Origin: Sipunculus nudus
Lineage: Eukaryota > Annelida > Sipuncula > Golfingiida > Sipunculidae
DNA length: 64,000 bases
Direction: 5' to 3'
Assembly: GCA_026874595.1 (NCBI GenBank)
Contig: CM049321.1
Span: 45,751,797-45,815,796, forward strand
The notes beneath the pieces were generated by a model. That model had not been told where the DNA came from, did not search any database, and saw only the letters and a program-made list of their open reading frames with translations. Shown piece after piece: positions 36,204 through 48,091 of this stretch. The stretch's first letter is position 1, and the number at the start of each line of letters is the position of its first letter. A program made the translations under genes and the position numbers.

Positions 36204-37267
36204 GGTGGCGCCACCTGCAACCATTTTTGCACAGCGTCCATCTGTTCATCTGCCTTTGGGTAAAATCACTCATATCTCTGCAGTGGTTGGACTTATCCAT
36301 CTGAAATTTAGCATGTGTATACATCCTGGATAGCTTTCTTGATTTTATGATGTGGCACCACCTACATTCATGTTCAGGCTGCAGATATCCAGGCTTATAT
36401 CTCAGGATTGGTTTGATGTATCCTCCTGAAACTTTTCATGTGTATCTATAGATCTCACATAGCTCTTTACCATAAACAAAACTGGTGGTGCCACCTGCAA
36501 CCAATTTTGCACAGCATCTTTCTGTTTGTCTTCCGTGGGATAAAATCACTCATATCTCGGCAGTGGTTTGACTTATCTGCCTAAAATTTTGCACACATCT
36601 TGGATAGCTTTCTCTATTTCGTGGCAGGTGGTGCCACATACTTTTACATTTATGCTGCAGACATCCATGCTTATATCTCAGGACTGGTTTGACATATCCC
36701 CCTGAAATTTTGCATATGTATAGATCTCACATAGCTCTTTATCATTCACAAAATTGGTGGCGCCACCTGCAACCATTTTTGCACAGAGTCCTTCTGTTTG
36801 TCTGCTGTGGGATAAAATCACTCATATACATGCATTGGTTTGACTTATCATCCTAAAATTTTGCTTATGATTACAACTTGGATAGCTTTCTTGATTTGTG
36901 GCAGGTGGAGCCACTTTCATACATATATCAGCTGCAGACATCCATGTTAAAATGCAACACACCTCACTCTATTTCCCCTTGCCACTCAATCCATGCCTCA
37001 CCTCTCCTGTCCCACTCTGATTTCCGCGGATACATGTAGTCACTTGTTGACTGCCCATATTCTAGTTAGATTTTGTATTTATAAATGAACAGGCCCTTCA
37101 AAGCCAAAGGCTTGTTTAATTAAGATGTCGAAGAATCTGCCTTCTTGTATTAAATATTCTTGTTTTTTTTTATATATTTTCATTTCAATGAGGTATAAAC
37201 ATTTTATTTTACATACCTACTGGCATGTTATTCTTTTATTTTTTTATTGTTGAATGTATCTCCATAG

Positions 37268-37355
37268 AGTGATCATCCCCATGCATCTGCATCTGTCCCT
37301 AACTCTTGCGAAGGGACACCTGCATTGCAGGACACCTTGGTCATATATCCAACAG
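37268..37355 (+). CDS. Possible small internal exon
   Basis: A pyrimidine-rich tract and ATCTCCATAG|AGT give a candidate acceptor, and CCAACAG|GTATCC a candidate donor. The 88 bp between reads without stop as SDHPHASASVPNSCEGTPAL and so on. No family recognised and no partner exon found. Confidence 0.22.
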
Positions 37356-38918
37356 GTATCCCCTCATGACAGGTATTGAGGTGTCTGGTACCACATATAA
37401 CCTCTAGTTCACAGGAAAGTGAGGAAACTTATAGTAAACGTTTGTTAATATTAATGCATTAACAGACTATATTTCAAAGATACAATTATATAAGAGTGAA
37501 CTTATACTTCTTACATGAACTCCAACAGGTGTCAGCTCTCACACTTAATTTTTCGGAAATATGTTTCACCTATGATGTAACATTATTTCTGTTATTTATG
37601 ATTTGATATTTAAAATGAGACAGGAGAAATAAGGACTTGTCTCCCAGTTCTGAAGTTTTTTTGCTACTGCCAATTATACTCATGGCAGTCCATTGTTATT
37701 GTGACACCTCGAGTCGTAAAAGTCAGACAGTACAATCACTGCATCTGATGAAGACTCTGAACTTTCAGCAGTTAAGAATCTTTTTAAAATTTTATGCAAG
37801 CAAAAGTTACAATTTAATTCCTGTACATTCTCTCAATTAAAAGACACATTTTTGCAAAGACGCCTGCTAACAAATCAGTTGTCATGCTGAGTGATTTTAG
37901 AGTCGAGCTGCTTTCGATCTCAGCTCGTCCAGTGTGAAGCAGTGTGGAGTGTTCATGTAAGATCGGATAGTTCAGCAAAAAATTTTTATTGTACCATATC
38001 TGACTTAACCCCACAGTTACACAGCTATTTTAATTTTTCCTTTAAATTTAATGTTTTCTGCTTGCCATTGTTGTAATTTCTTCACATGCAATTTTTTAGT
38101 GAACCAAGCAAGTCATTCCTTGATATTTCTGTGTTCTGGCTGAGAAATGACAGGGCATGCCCATACAAAAAACTCATTTTGACAGAATTTTTTCATACAA
38201 GCAAATCCTTTGTTGGCATCAGTGAATTCTAGTTCAATACAAAGTAACCCACAACATCACAGTACTAGCTGAAATTTATAATTTACAAGTTTATTACATT
38301 TAAAAGGAATTTCCATCTAGTAGGGGGCAGATATGCCAGCTACCTTGCCAAGGGATACTGTGATACTAGGTGAGAACAATGCAATGTTATCTAGCCAGGG
38401 CTGAGTAACTGTTTGTATGGTACTGTGTTGGTAACTACCTGTTGTTCATCTGAGTAATTACAATATATGGTAGAACCTGCATTGGATTATTGGAAGGGCC
38501 CTAAAAGACCCCCCCCCCCCCCCCAAAAAAAAAAGCATTCACATCAACTGAAAGTCTGTGGAAATCCCTAAAAGATCACAGCCTGCCTCACAAAATTACT
38601 AGTATTACCTTTGAAATAAACCTGAGAAGTATTAGGGTTGTAAGAATGCATTGAACAATCAATGCAATGAATTGTTGGTGTGACAATATACTGTCGGAGA
38701 CCATGCGGGCCTCCCTAAATACCAATCTGGACAACAAAACCAGCCCTGAACAAACCTGAGCTCCACAAGTGCACATTAACAAAAAAAAATATATATTACA
38801 TACCGGTATTAAAATATCAACACTCAAACAATCATGCTATAATATTCCACAGCTGGTGAATAATATGTTCATAATATGGATATTTCAGTTCAAAGCAATG
38901 TCAATGATCATATTATTA
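37356..38918. other. Unassigned sequence
   Basis: Includes a 16-nt C run (38509-38524) followed by A10. No gene recognised. Confidence 0.3.
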
Positions 38919-39050
38919 TCTATATATTAATAGCGTAAGGCGATTTTTGTGATTTTCCGTATCTCCTCTGATACCGCCGTACGGATTGCCGTGATTTTCA
39001 ACATACATATGCTCTGAGTTTGGCCGAAGAGATTCCGCCCACTTTTATTT
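38919..39050 (+). mobile_element. Helitron 5' end, second copy
   Basis: After A (38918), TCTATATATTAATAGCGTA and the next ~100 bp (GTGATTTTCCGTATCTCCTC, GATTGCCGTGATTTTC) match the 5' end of the Helitron at 40304. Similarity fades after about 130 bp, and no separate 3' hairpin-CTAG end was found. It may be a truncated copy, or it may share the 3' end at 43531. Confidence 0.7.
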
Positions 39051-40303
39051 GCAATATTTGCGTATTATCTGCATAATTAATAATTTTAACATTTTCTACC
39101 CCGCGGGCGTCTCTTTTCTTTGTGTTTTCGGGCCTGGTAACACAATGGCCATAGAGTGTGTGATGGCAGGACAGAGTTTTACTCTGGGGGCCCTGTCTGG
39201 GGTTTCCTTACATTCGCAGTCACCGGCCCGAAATAATCCCCATTGGCGATCCCTTCTCAAAAGGGGGATCTTTGAAAGAATTGTTTTGCAAGCCCTCCTG
39301 CGACTGATTCTTTCTGCGACCCCTCTAACATGACCTGATATACTTGAGTGCACATGACCGGGTCCAGGGCCTTGCATGAGACAGGGTCTTTGACAAATTG
39401 CGAGTCGCATGTGACTTAAATCGTGTCGCACCGTCACACATACCAGTGTTTATCACATTGCGTTTATCGAATCGGTTTTTCATATGCGGTCAACGGACAG
39501 GCAACTATGCGGCAACACATGACACATACGTACAAGTGTCAAAAAGGTGACGATACATCGTTTTTGCCTTTCAGATTAAGATTTATTGCTGTAAATCTTT
39601 ATGATGTTTCAGTAAAAAGTATAACAAATAATTATGTTTTTAATATTAATATTAATTAAAATTGATGTGGGATAGGACATCCCCCCCCACCCACACACAC
39701 GCTCGGAAAAATAATAGTCCTGGCGCCCGTGCTGAACGCTTTATTTTGCTTCAATTTTAAATGTCACTTTTTACTGCACCAAATTCATTGTTGCTATTGT
39801 TCAGTGATATAATAAGATGCATGTTGAGTGTTATAGACATGATGATGCTTCATTACAGTAATTCCCCTTCAATGAACTTCAAAACTCATATTTAGGCCTT
39901 CCCTAATTTCACGTCATAAAGTCGAATCCCCTGTGCGTTTAACGGATGCGTTCATCGCAAAAAATCGAGCAGTGCTCAACGTCTGCAATAAACGTATGCA
40001 TTGATGGCAGCTGCATGATAATCGTAGCCGGAGGAATGTGTCATGTTCAACTGAAATTGAAGCGTTCAATATTTTAAGACGGATGCGATGATCGGATGCG
40101 ATAAACGTTGTTATGTGTCACCAGCTTTTTACAGGGTGTGATTTTGTTGCATAAGACAGTCCTAAGAAAAAGCTGAGGGCAACTTTAAATAGAGATGTTC
40201 AACAAAATATATTTTCATATAAAAATGATTTCATTTATCATATCAACTTCTCAAATTCTTGGTTTCAGTAGATGTTTATACATAACACCATACATATAAT
40301 GAA
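39051..40303. other. Probable interior of the upstream Helitron copy, otherwise unassigned
   Basis: More GC-rich over 39100-39480. A plus frame here (39049-39333) shows no domain. No Rep or helicase motif. Confidence 0.3.
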
Positions 40304-40968
40304 TCTATATATCAATAGCGTAACGCGATTTGTGTGATTTTCCGTATCTCCTCTGATACCACTCTATGGATTGCCGTGATTTTCGATATACATATACTTC
40401 GTGTTTGTCCACCCACTTTTATTGTCCCACATCTTTCTTTTTTAAACGGAACTTTACCATTGGTGTTAACACGCGAGTGTACCGAAGGACACATATTTTT
40501 ACGGGGAGTAAAGTTATTCGATTTAACACTGAAAGTTAAGACCACCTGTCATAAAAAAGGACTGCACCTACTTAGCAACCTCAAAGAGTGCCTAGGCCTA
40601 ACAGTCACACGTGATCGATCGGGGGCTGGTTGCGTCATGGCTAGCCAGTCACATTTTACAATGCATGCAAAACCGTCTACCATGTCCACGAGGCCAATTA
40701 TACTGTACATTGAGTATAATTTCACTGTTTCTGAATACATTTTACGGATATTACCTGAAGAAGAATAATCTGGTTTTATATGTTCGATTTTATGAAGAAC
40801 AAGTTGGTTTGGGTAGGGAAAGAACTGTTTTTTTTTTGTTTATTTTGTAGGCCTTCACATGCATGCCACTTCAGCCTCACCCCAACACTTCCTGTCCACT
40901 AATACTGCTGAATAGTGATCCTTTAAATGATCTGAAATAATAATCAGTGGAATACACAACATTTTAAA

Positions 40969-43420
40969 CAAGTGACCCATGGGTCATGATGCTCAGCTGC
41001 CAAGCATGACCTGTGACATCATGGACTGAGATTCACAACTTCCAGTCAAATTTTGAAGAACCAATTTGCCAATTTGTTGAACATTTTCTTTGACAACAGA
41101 AATATATATCACCTATGTCTGGTTAAAACACAGTGAATTGATGGTCTGAGGAAAATGCATGATTGTTAAGCTATCAGGAACTATTCCAACAGCTTGCTTG
41201 AAACCTGTCAGTCTCAAAGGAACACCACAAAGGGAAAATATAAGATCAAAATATATAGCAAAAATCAAGGAAATACATGCAAGAATTATTGAGAAACAGG
41301 TGCTTCTGTATGAATTTTTATTCAATACAAGCCAACTGTACTGCACTTTTATAAATGATGGTAATATTTATTCAGAAATATTTGACCCAATCCTTTACAA
41401 GATTACATAAATATACATCCAACTGCTTTCACTTTAACTGTTCTTGAGATAATATGATCAAAAGGAATTAAAAGATGGTTGCCTGGTGGCCATATTGGAC
41501 TTCTGACAAGTCTGAAATCAGACAACAAACATTCTCTAAATCTGACCAAACATTAAAATAAAATTACTGAAACTGCACTGAAGAAAGAATTTCTAAGGTG
41601 GCTAACTAGCAGACATTATGGATTTCTGACAAGTATGACATTTGATATCCCACATTCTCCAATAAGAGACCAAACTTGGGCTAATTATCCAGTAATGAAT
41701 GCCCAAAATAATTCAAAAGGCATGTCCAGGCCCTCATATCAGATTTATAGATATGCAATTGTAAAAATTGTAAGTCCAATATTTTTTATTATCACTCTGC
41801 TTTTCCATGGGGTCAGCAGGGTAGGTAAACTGCCAAACCTGAAAGAAAAGAAATGCAGAAAGCATGACTAAGAGTCTTGAAATAAAACAAAAAGCCATCC
41901 TAAATCAGGGTACACATCCACATATTATGAGAACAATCACTTGCTTTTATATGTGGTGATATATATTAAAATATTCAGATATCTAGGAAACTAAGTTTAT
42001 TGCTAGGATTCCATAAAATAAACTGCAAAATGTTCCCATCATCTTATAAATCAGTAGCTAAACCTTATTTTAATACTATACTGTCATAGTCTTAATGCCT
42101 GGCTGAATCATTCTGACAACAGTGTTTTTGTTATGAAGTAAAGAGGTACTTATCACTGAGCCTTATCACTTAATAGGCTGATACAAAAGGGAGTCATATG
42201 TTACCAGTGTCACTCACAATTACAGCCAAACAGGGAGATGTACCAGCTGGAGTGGAATGGTTATATATAAAAGAAAAATAGAGATGGTCTATAAAATAAG
42301 TAATTGTGAACATCCCTGACCTATGACCTTGGCCTTTTGCCCATATATCAACTGGATTCTTTCTAAATGATGGGTAACTACTAACCACTTAAATCTGGTG
42401 TAATTACTTGGCAACCAATGGGTGAATAACTTTGACCTGCAACCTTTAACCTGCTGACCAGCTGACCCCAAAATCAATAAGTTATTTATTCAAGCAAAAA
42501 GACCCATAAATATGAAGTTTGAGTCAAACTGAGTGATGCATAGATGTGGCATATGTGAAAGACTGAAGGTTTGGGTTGAACAGTCACACTTAAAATATGC
42601 TCACAAGCATTTAGAACAATTAAATATTGTGACCTTGACCTTTGACTTTTTGACCTCAACATCAATAGGCTTCTTCCCTTATTGGTAGGTAAGCCATATA
42701 TGACAGATGGAAGGTACAGATTGAAAAGTTTGCCTGAAAATGACTCCACGCAAGAAGTGGGTGCTGTGAACTTGACCTTTGACCTCAAAATCAACAGGTC
42801 TTTTCCCCTGTTGGCAGAGAAGCGATATCAGTGCTGGAAGGTTTGGAATGAAAAGTCTAGCTTGAAATGTGTCCACAACCTTTTCAAAGAAGTGGATCCT
42901 GTGACCCTGACCTTTGACCTTGTGACCTCAAAATCTATAGGATTCTTCTCCAACTTAGTAGGTGAGCTATATGTGAAAAATCAAAGAATTGGGATGAAAG
43001 GGTTGGCTTAAAATGCATCCACAGGCTTTTCAAAGAAGAGGCTCCTATGACCTTGACCTTTGACCTTTTGACCTAAAAAAAATTATGGTTCTTCCCCTGT
43101 TGGTAGGTGAGCTGTATGTGAAAGATGGAAGGTTTGGGATGAAAATTTTGTCTCAAAGAGTTATTTCTGGGGGGTGCAAACACACCCCATAACTTTGAGA
43201 ATATAGGTCGCAGTGACCTAATTTCAGGTTTGCAAGGAGATCTTTTTATAACCTCTAAGACTGCATAGGGTTCATGGCCCTAGCCCCTACAGTTACGATT
43301 TGTGCCCTGCTAACGGACGGACGGACGGACGGCCGGACGGCCGGACGGACAGACGGAAGGACGACGGACAAAGACCCATCGCTATAGCCCAGCATGACTG
43401 AAAGTCAGCTGAGCTAAAAA
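40969..43420 (+). mobile_element. S-family element, copy S4, nested in the Helitron
   Basis: The left end has the perfect palindrome TGACCCATGGGTCA (about 40973-40986) then GCTCAGCTG. The right end has the (GGAC)n tract at 43314-43370, a degenerate terminal hairpin and GAGCTAAAAA (to 43420). The distal core (42300-43140) has units of about 145-155 bp with TGACCTTTGACCT (42773, 42908, 43054), as in family T, so S4 combines S ends with a T-like core. Confidence 0.78.
43314..43370. repeat. (GGAC)n simple repeat
   Basis: Runs of GGACGGAC with GGCC variants next to the S4 right end. Shorter versions occupy the same site in S1, S2 and S3. Confidence 0.85.
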
Positions 43421-43531
43421 TCAGACTTTGAAGTGAGGTGCTAAAGTGCATGTTTAAACATAATATAACCAAGACATTCAACCATGAAAGACTGCTCGCC
43501 CCCAACCGTGCGTAGCACGGGTAATTTCTAG

Positions 43532-44868
43532 TTATTATAATTATTATTACTATTATAACTATTATCATTTTTTATTATAATAATTAATCATAAGCATTCC
43601 AAAAATGATTATACCGACCAGGATACCATCCAGGGCAAGAGAACTAGCCCTGAACAGACCAGAGGTCAACAATGCGCATGCACTAACTAAAATGAATATA
43701 CTATATATTTAAATATTACCACTTTTTATTATTATTATAATTATTATATTATTATTAACAGAACTAGCCCTGAATTTTCTAACATGGTCGGGGACGGAAG
43801 CAGGGGAAAACCGACCCTTTGAGCACCTATGGCCTGCCACTTGCTCCACGGAAACCCTGCATTCCTATTGGTATGACTTAATTAATTAGCCAAGTAATGA
43901 GATTAGGATTTGTTACACAATGATCTTAACAGTAAGCTCTTCACAGAGGGATGGTTGTGATCTATGACACCTAACAGTTAAGTAATGTGCTTGTCTTTAT
44001 TGTTGCATGAATACCTTGTTATTATATTTGCAATACATTAATGTTTCAGCAATATGCACATGTATTACTAAAAGCCCCATCCTACTCATGCTAAAAATTG
44101 TGACCCATATGGATATATTTAATTATGTGCCATGGTGCAATAATATTCATTTTTATACAGAAAGAGAGATTTTGTTATTATTGTGTGTAGTTGTATGCAC
44201 AATTGTAGGTGGAAATTATAAGGTGTATATTATCTCTCTTCAAACAGATTTAATCCTAATTAAATATGACAAAGTAAAGTCCTGTTGTACTGATCAGATT
44301 CGCTTATTAAAGGGAAATTGGGAGCGAGTGGTTTCCATCTTTCCCTGGGCCTGTGTCGGGGATGGGAAGTTAATCCGTTCATCGGGATAATTTGAGACCT
44401 TTTTAATTTATATAAGAATAAATCTTTGAATCTGGTTAAAAAATTTCTTACAGGTCAACTCACACAAACAAACCTGTTTGTGCTAGGGATATCACGCTAC
44501 CAGGTGGCAAAGTTTAAAACAAAAATGAGGCAATTTATGAGGGATCCAGATGCTCTTTTACTTCAATAAGTGTCTGTATGCAATTAAGTAATACTTTCTT
44601 GACTAGTTCTGGTGTCTTGGATGATGTCTTTGAGACCTGAACACTACAGCTTAGTCTTGGGGGAGGGTATAATTCGCTGATCAGCGCACTGATCAGCCAC
44701 CTTTCAATTACAGTTTTAATTTCAGGCAAATTAGCCCCCATAAAGCAACTTCGACTATTGTATGATTATATATAATTAAAAGACACCTTCTCTATCAGTA
44801 TTGCATATTTTCAAACATATGCATATATTTTCACCGTGTTGAATTTTTATACATGAAACGCACCCTAC
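43532..44868. other. Unassigned AT-rich sequence
   Basis: ATT/TTA-rich near 43535-43760. A 127-codon plus frame (44007-44390) is hydrophobic and AT-driven, without a recognisable domain. Confidence 0.3.
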
Positions 44869-44876
44869 CTGCCAGT

Positions 44877-46084
44877 CAGGCTTGGGTCAAGTACAAGGGT
44901 CAGTACTTGAGTACAAGTACAAGTACTTCAGAATTTGACAAGTACAAGTACAAGTACACAATTTTTCAATGTACTTGAGTACAAGTACTTTTAATAAAAA
45001 AAACCTAAAAAAGCCATTATTCTGAATATTCATTGAAAAAACAATTACCTATATTATACACACTGTTACACAGTCAGATATCAGTACTGGTACACAAAAA
45101 AGGGGGGTTGATGCTCCAACTGCTGAAAGTTTTTTTTGTTATTCTAGGTAATCCAGGGTGACAGTCTTGATGGCCTTTCAGTATTTATATACACTATTAC
45201 ACAGTCATATATCAATACACAAGAAATGGTACTTTGATGCATGAACTGCTGCTTGACTTTGCTGAATTTTTTTTTTATTCTAGGTAATCCAGGGTGATAG
45301 TCTTTATGGCCTTTCACAGCAGTTGGTAATAGTTTATGAAAATAATACTTATACTATAAGAAATATGTATATTATATACACTATTACACAGTCATATTTC
45401 AGAACACAAAAAAGGTGCAGTTGATGCTTGAATTGCTGAATTTTTTTATTCTAGGTAATCCTTGGAGATGTCTGGATGGACTTTCAGCCTTTCGCAGTGA
45501 CTGGGAATAGTTGATGAAAATAATATTTAGTAGTCATTTTCATCTACATAGAAAGAAAAATTATTCTATTCCAGAAATCATACAAAAAATATCCCCCCCC
45601 CCCCCCCCCCGATAAACAACATAGGTCTGACAGCTTCATTGCTTCAAAAATATAGAAGATATAACAATTGTATACAGAAGCATTCTACCGTGAAATTATA
45701 TGAAAGATGCTTTGTATTAATTAGTTGAAACTCAGGTACAGTTTTGGTTCATCAGAACAACTCACAAAACAGGTTGAATTATTCAGTCTAGTGTCAGTTC
45801 TGTCCGGGTCTGTCAGTCATACATAGTGCTAAGATTTCTGTCTGACCTGAGGTCTCCTAATGCTGTGTTTATGGTGTTAATTATAATAATTTAATAATTT
45901 AAAAAAATACATGTACTTGACTAGTACCTGAAATGCACTTGATATTTCAAGTACATTTTGAGCGAGTACAAGTACAGTACCAGTACTGTACTTGGTAAAA
46001 AGTACCAAGTACAAGTATAGGCCAAGTACTGAAAATTTTGTACTTGAGTACAAGTACCAAGTACATGTACTTGAACCAAGCCTG
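44877..46084. mobile_element. Non-autonomous hAT-like element, 1.2 kb
   Basis: The ends CAGGCTTGGGTCAAGTAC and GTACTTGAACCAAGCCTG are inverted repeats with a single mismatch. The flanks CTGCCAGT (44869-44876) and CTGCTAGT (46085-46092) are an 8-bp target duplication with one change. About 110-170 bp at each end is GTACTTGAGTACAAG-type simple sequence. The middle has three tandem units (about 45050, 45170, 45365) sharing ATACACTATTACACAGTCAT and TTATTCTAGGTAATCC, and an 18-nt C run (45593-45610). No transposase. Confidence 0.88.
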
Positions 46085-46689
46085 CTGCTAGTGACCTTTT
46101 CGCTGATCAGGTGCCAAATTATAGAGATGACAGGTATCATGGTCAAGGAAGTAACGTAAATCATTGCCGATGAGCACTTAACGCGTCAAGTGATTGCGCG
46201 GTTTGCTGATCAGTGAAACAGTAAGGAGTAGAAAGGTTTCATGCATAATAAGTAATTAGTAACACATAAAAAATGTACTTGTATATATGTTTGTTAATAC
46301 GTAACACTTACAGAAGATGTGTCTTTAAATCACATTTAATCACATAATAGATGGAGGTAGCTATATAGACTGCTGATCAGCCAATTATACCCTCCCTAGT
46401 CTTGGACAGTATTTAGGGAGGGTTGGACAGTATCCAACCCTTCCAGGATGGTAAATAGTCACACCCATGATTTGCAAGCCTTAGTTTAAACAGTAATCGA
46501 TTATCCATCCCTTGAATGGACACATTTTATTTTTTAAAATAAAACTGTAAATTCTGATTTTTAAATGGACTGAAGTCTGAAGCATAGCTATAAAAACAAG
46601 AGTTTGATTAAAATAAAATAGATTTGGATAAAATTGTGGCTAAAAATGTTTTGAGGGGGTTCAAGCCCTGCTTACTGTTATACCTTACA

Positions 46690-46805
46690 AAATTATCCCA
46701 TTACATGCGTGTCAAATTCCAGGTCTGAAACTATAGCGGTTTTGATTTGTGCCATGTTAATGAACAAAGAGCCATCAATATATACTCTATAGCTCAAATG
46801 ACTGC
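46690..46805 (+). repeat. S-family 3' fragment
   Basis: GTCAAATTCCAGGTCTGAAA, GTTTTGATTTGTGCCATGTT and TATAGCTCAAATGACTG match, in order and spacing, the last ~120 bp of S elements. The terminal hairpin is broken. Confidence 0.55.
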
Positions 46806-47203
46806 TTCGCCCGGAGGCCCTGTATATTCTTAGGACAGCCACGACTTACACCCCTGCTCGGCTGCTGAGTACTCCCTGCAAGCCAGTCATCCATACATTA
46901 ATTATATGTAATTCTTTACCTGTTACACACACCACACGCTAGATGAGCTGAAATGTTCCGAATGTTTGATTGCTGTCACTTACTGGGAATATTAATCTGG
47001 ACGATAATATAGAAATTTACATACGAAAATTTGGATAGAATTTAAGAAATCTCGGATACCGTCAACAAAGTTTATTTATGACACCAGCCAGCACCTTTAA
47101 ATATCACCCAATTTACAAAAGGGTGGCAGACTTAACAATATGGCATGCCCCAGAATTTGATTTTGGCGCATTTATAAGATGATTGAAAGGGATGGCAAAT
47201 TAT

Positions 47204-47240
47204 CATTATTATTATTATTATTTTTATAATTATTATTATT
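47204..47240. repeat. (ATT)n microsatellite
   Basis: Interrupted ATT run. Confidence 0.8.
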
Positions 47241-47310
47241 GTATCGAATTTATATGACGATCGAGTAGGCCTAGCTACGTTGAAAGGGATTGCAAAAAAT
47301 TCTTCTTCAG

Positions 47311-47385
47311 CTTACATATGAACTTCCAGATGAAGAAATCTGCTCCAACGCATTGCGGCTCTTTCAGTTATTCAGTGTTGATTAA
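47311..47385 (+). CDS. Possible terminal coding exon
   Basis: After a candidate acceptor (TTCTTCTTCAG|CTT) a frame reads LTYELPDEEICSNALRLFQL plus four residues to TAA. The composition is protein-like, but it is short, has no homologue I recognise and no upstream partner, so it may be chance. Confidence 0.18.
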   Translation, partial: LTYELPDEEICSNALRLFQLFSVD

Positions 47386-48091
47386 CACTATAGTGTAACT
47401 GCCCGCCTGTTTCCACCCTGGGTTGAGTATCACCTTATCTGGGTGATCGTTAACCTGGGTACTGTATGGCGGTCAGTGACCTTTTCCCCTGTCGAGGAGA
47501 CACGTGGTGAAGGCCAGAGAGATCTGGTGCCAGTCGGGTTTGGGCTTCCAGCTGATACAGAAGAGTTGGTTTGCTGATTCAAAGCGCCATGCATGCATCG
47601 ATCTTCGATCTGTACTTCCAGGAGTCAGCCTTGACAACCTTGGTATACATGCTTTATCCCTTGTACTTAAGACCATATGCAGTTTGATAATTGTTAAAGT
47701 TTTCAGTTGTGTTATATAACCCTATATATATTTGTTGTGGTTCTTTGAATTACCCAGCCAGATAGAAAAACAAAAACCCTGTCCTCAGAATTAGAAAATC
47801 CCTTAAAATAGGATCGAGGAAGGTAAATGGGGTAATTAAACAAATAAACTAAATATTTAGAAACAGTACTAGACCAAATAGTATACGTAGACTCTCTAGG
47901 CCTTCTGGGGATATCATTTCTAAATAAAAAATATTTTTTAAAAATGTATATGTAGGGTCCTACCAACATGCGGATGTAGGCCTACTTGACTGAAAAAGTC
48001 TAAAAAAGTATTTAGCTCCGTGTAAATATGTTATATTTTGAAATACATGTTATGATTTATATTCTTTCCTTATAAATCTACTGAAAAGAAA

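Larger units (their letters stand above)
33029..37065 (+). mobile_element. P-family element, copy P-B, split by S3
   Basis: The head (ATTGTAACCGC...TTTTGCGGATAC, 33029-33062) and first ~310 bp match P-A up to the phrase TTTATAACATACA. The match resumes at 36204 with GTGGCGCCACCTGCAACC, as in P-A, and runs to GCGGATAC, hairpin and CTAG (37062-37065) before T. Units of about 140 bp recur at 36204, 36350, 36490, 36625, 36757 and 36900. The 2.87 kb between 33338 and 36203 is element S3, inserted between the two halves. Confidence 0.82.
40304..43531 (+). mobile_element. Non-autonomous Helitron
   Basis: The 5' end TCTATATATCAATAGCGTA follows A (40303). The 3' end has the hairpin CCGTGC-GTA-GCACGG (43506-43520), seven bases, then CTAG (43528-43531) followed by T. 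These are the canonical 5'-TC...CTRR-3' ends in an A|T target. The 3.2 kb interior encodes no Rep/helicase and is mostly element S4. Confidence 0.85.
46093..48091. other. Mostly unassigned sequence
   Basis: Contains an S-family 3' fragment (46690-46805), an ATT microsatellite (47204-47240) and a candidate terminal exon (47311-47385). Nothing else recognised. Confidence 0.3.

Noticed and set aside
39049-39333. 94-codon plus frame in the upstream Helitron copy, with an antisense partner frame
   Set aside because: No Rep or helicase motif, and frames on both strands over the same GC-rich patch suggest chance.
43293-43568. 91-codon minus-strand frame with SVRPSGRPSVRP repeats
   Set aside because: It is translation of the (GGAC)n simple repeat at the S4 end.
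44007-44390. 127-codon hydrophobic frame
   Set aside because: AT-driven composition, no domain, no splice or promoter support. Treated as chance.
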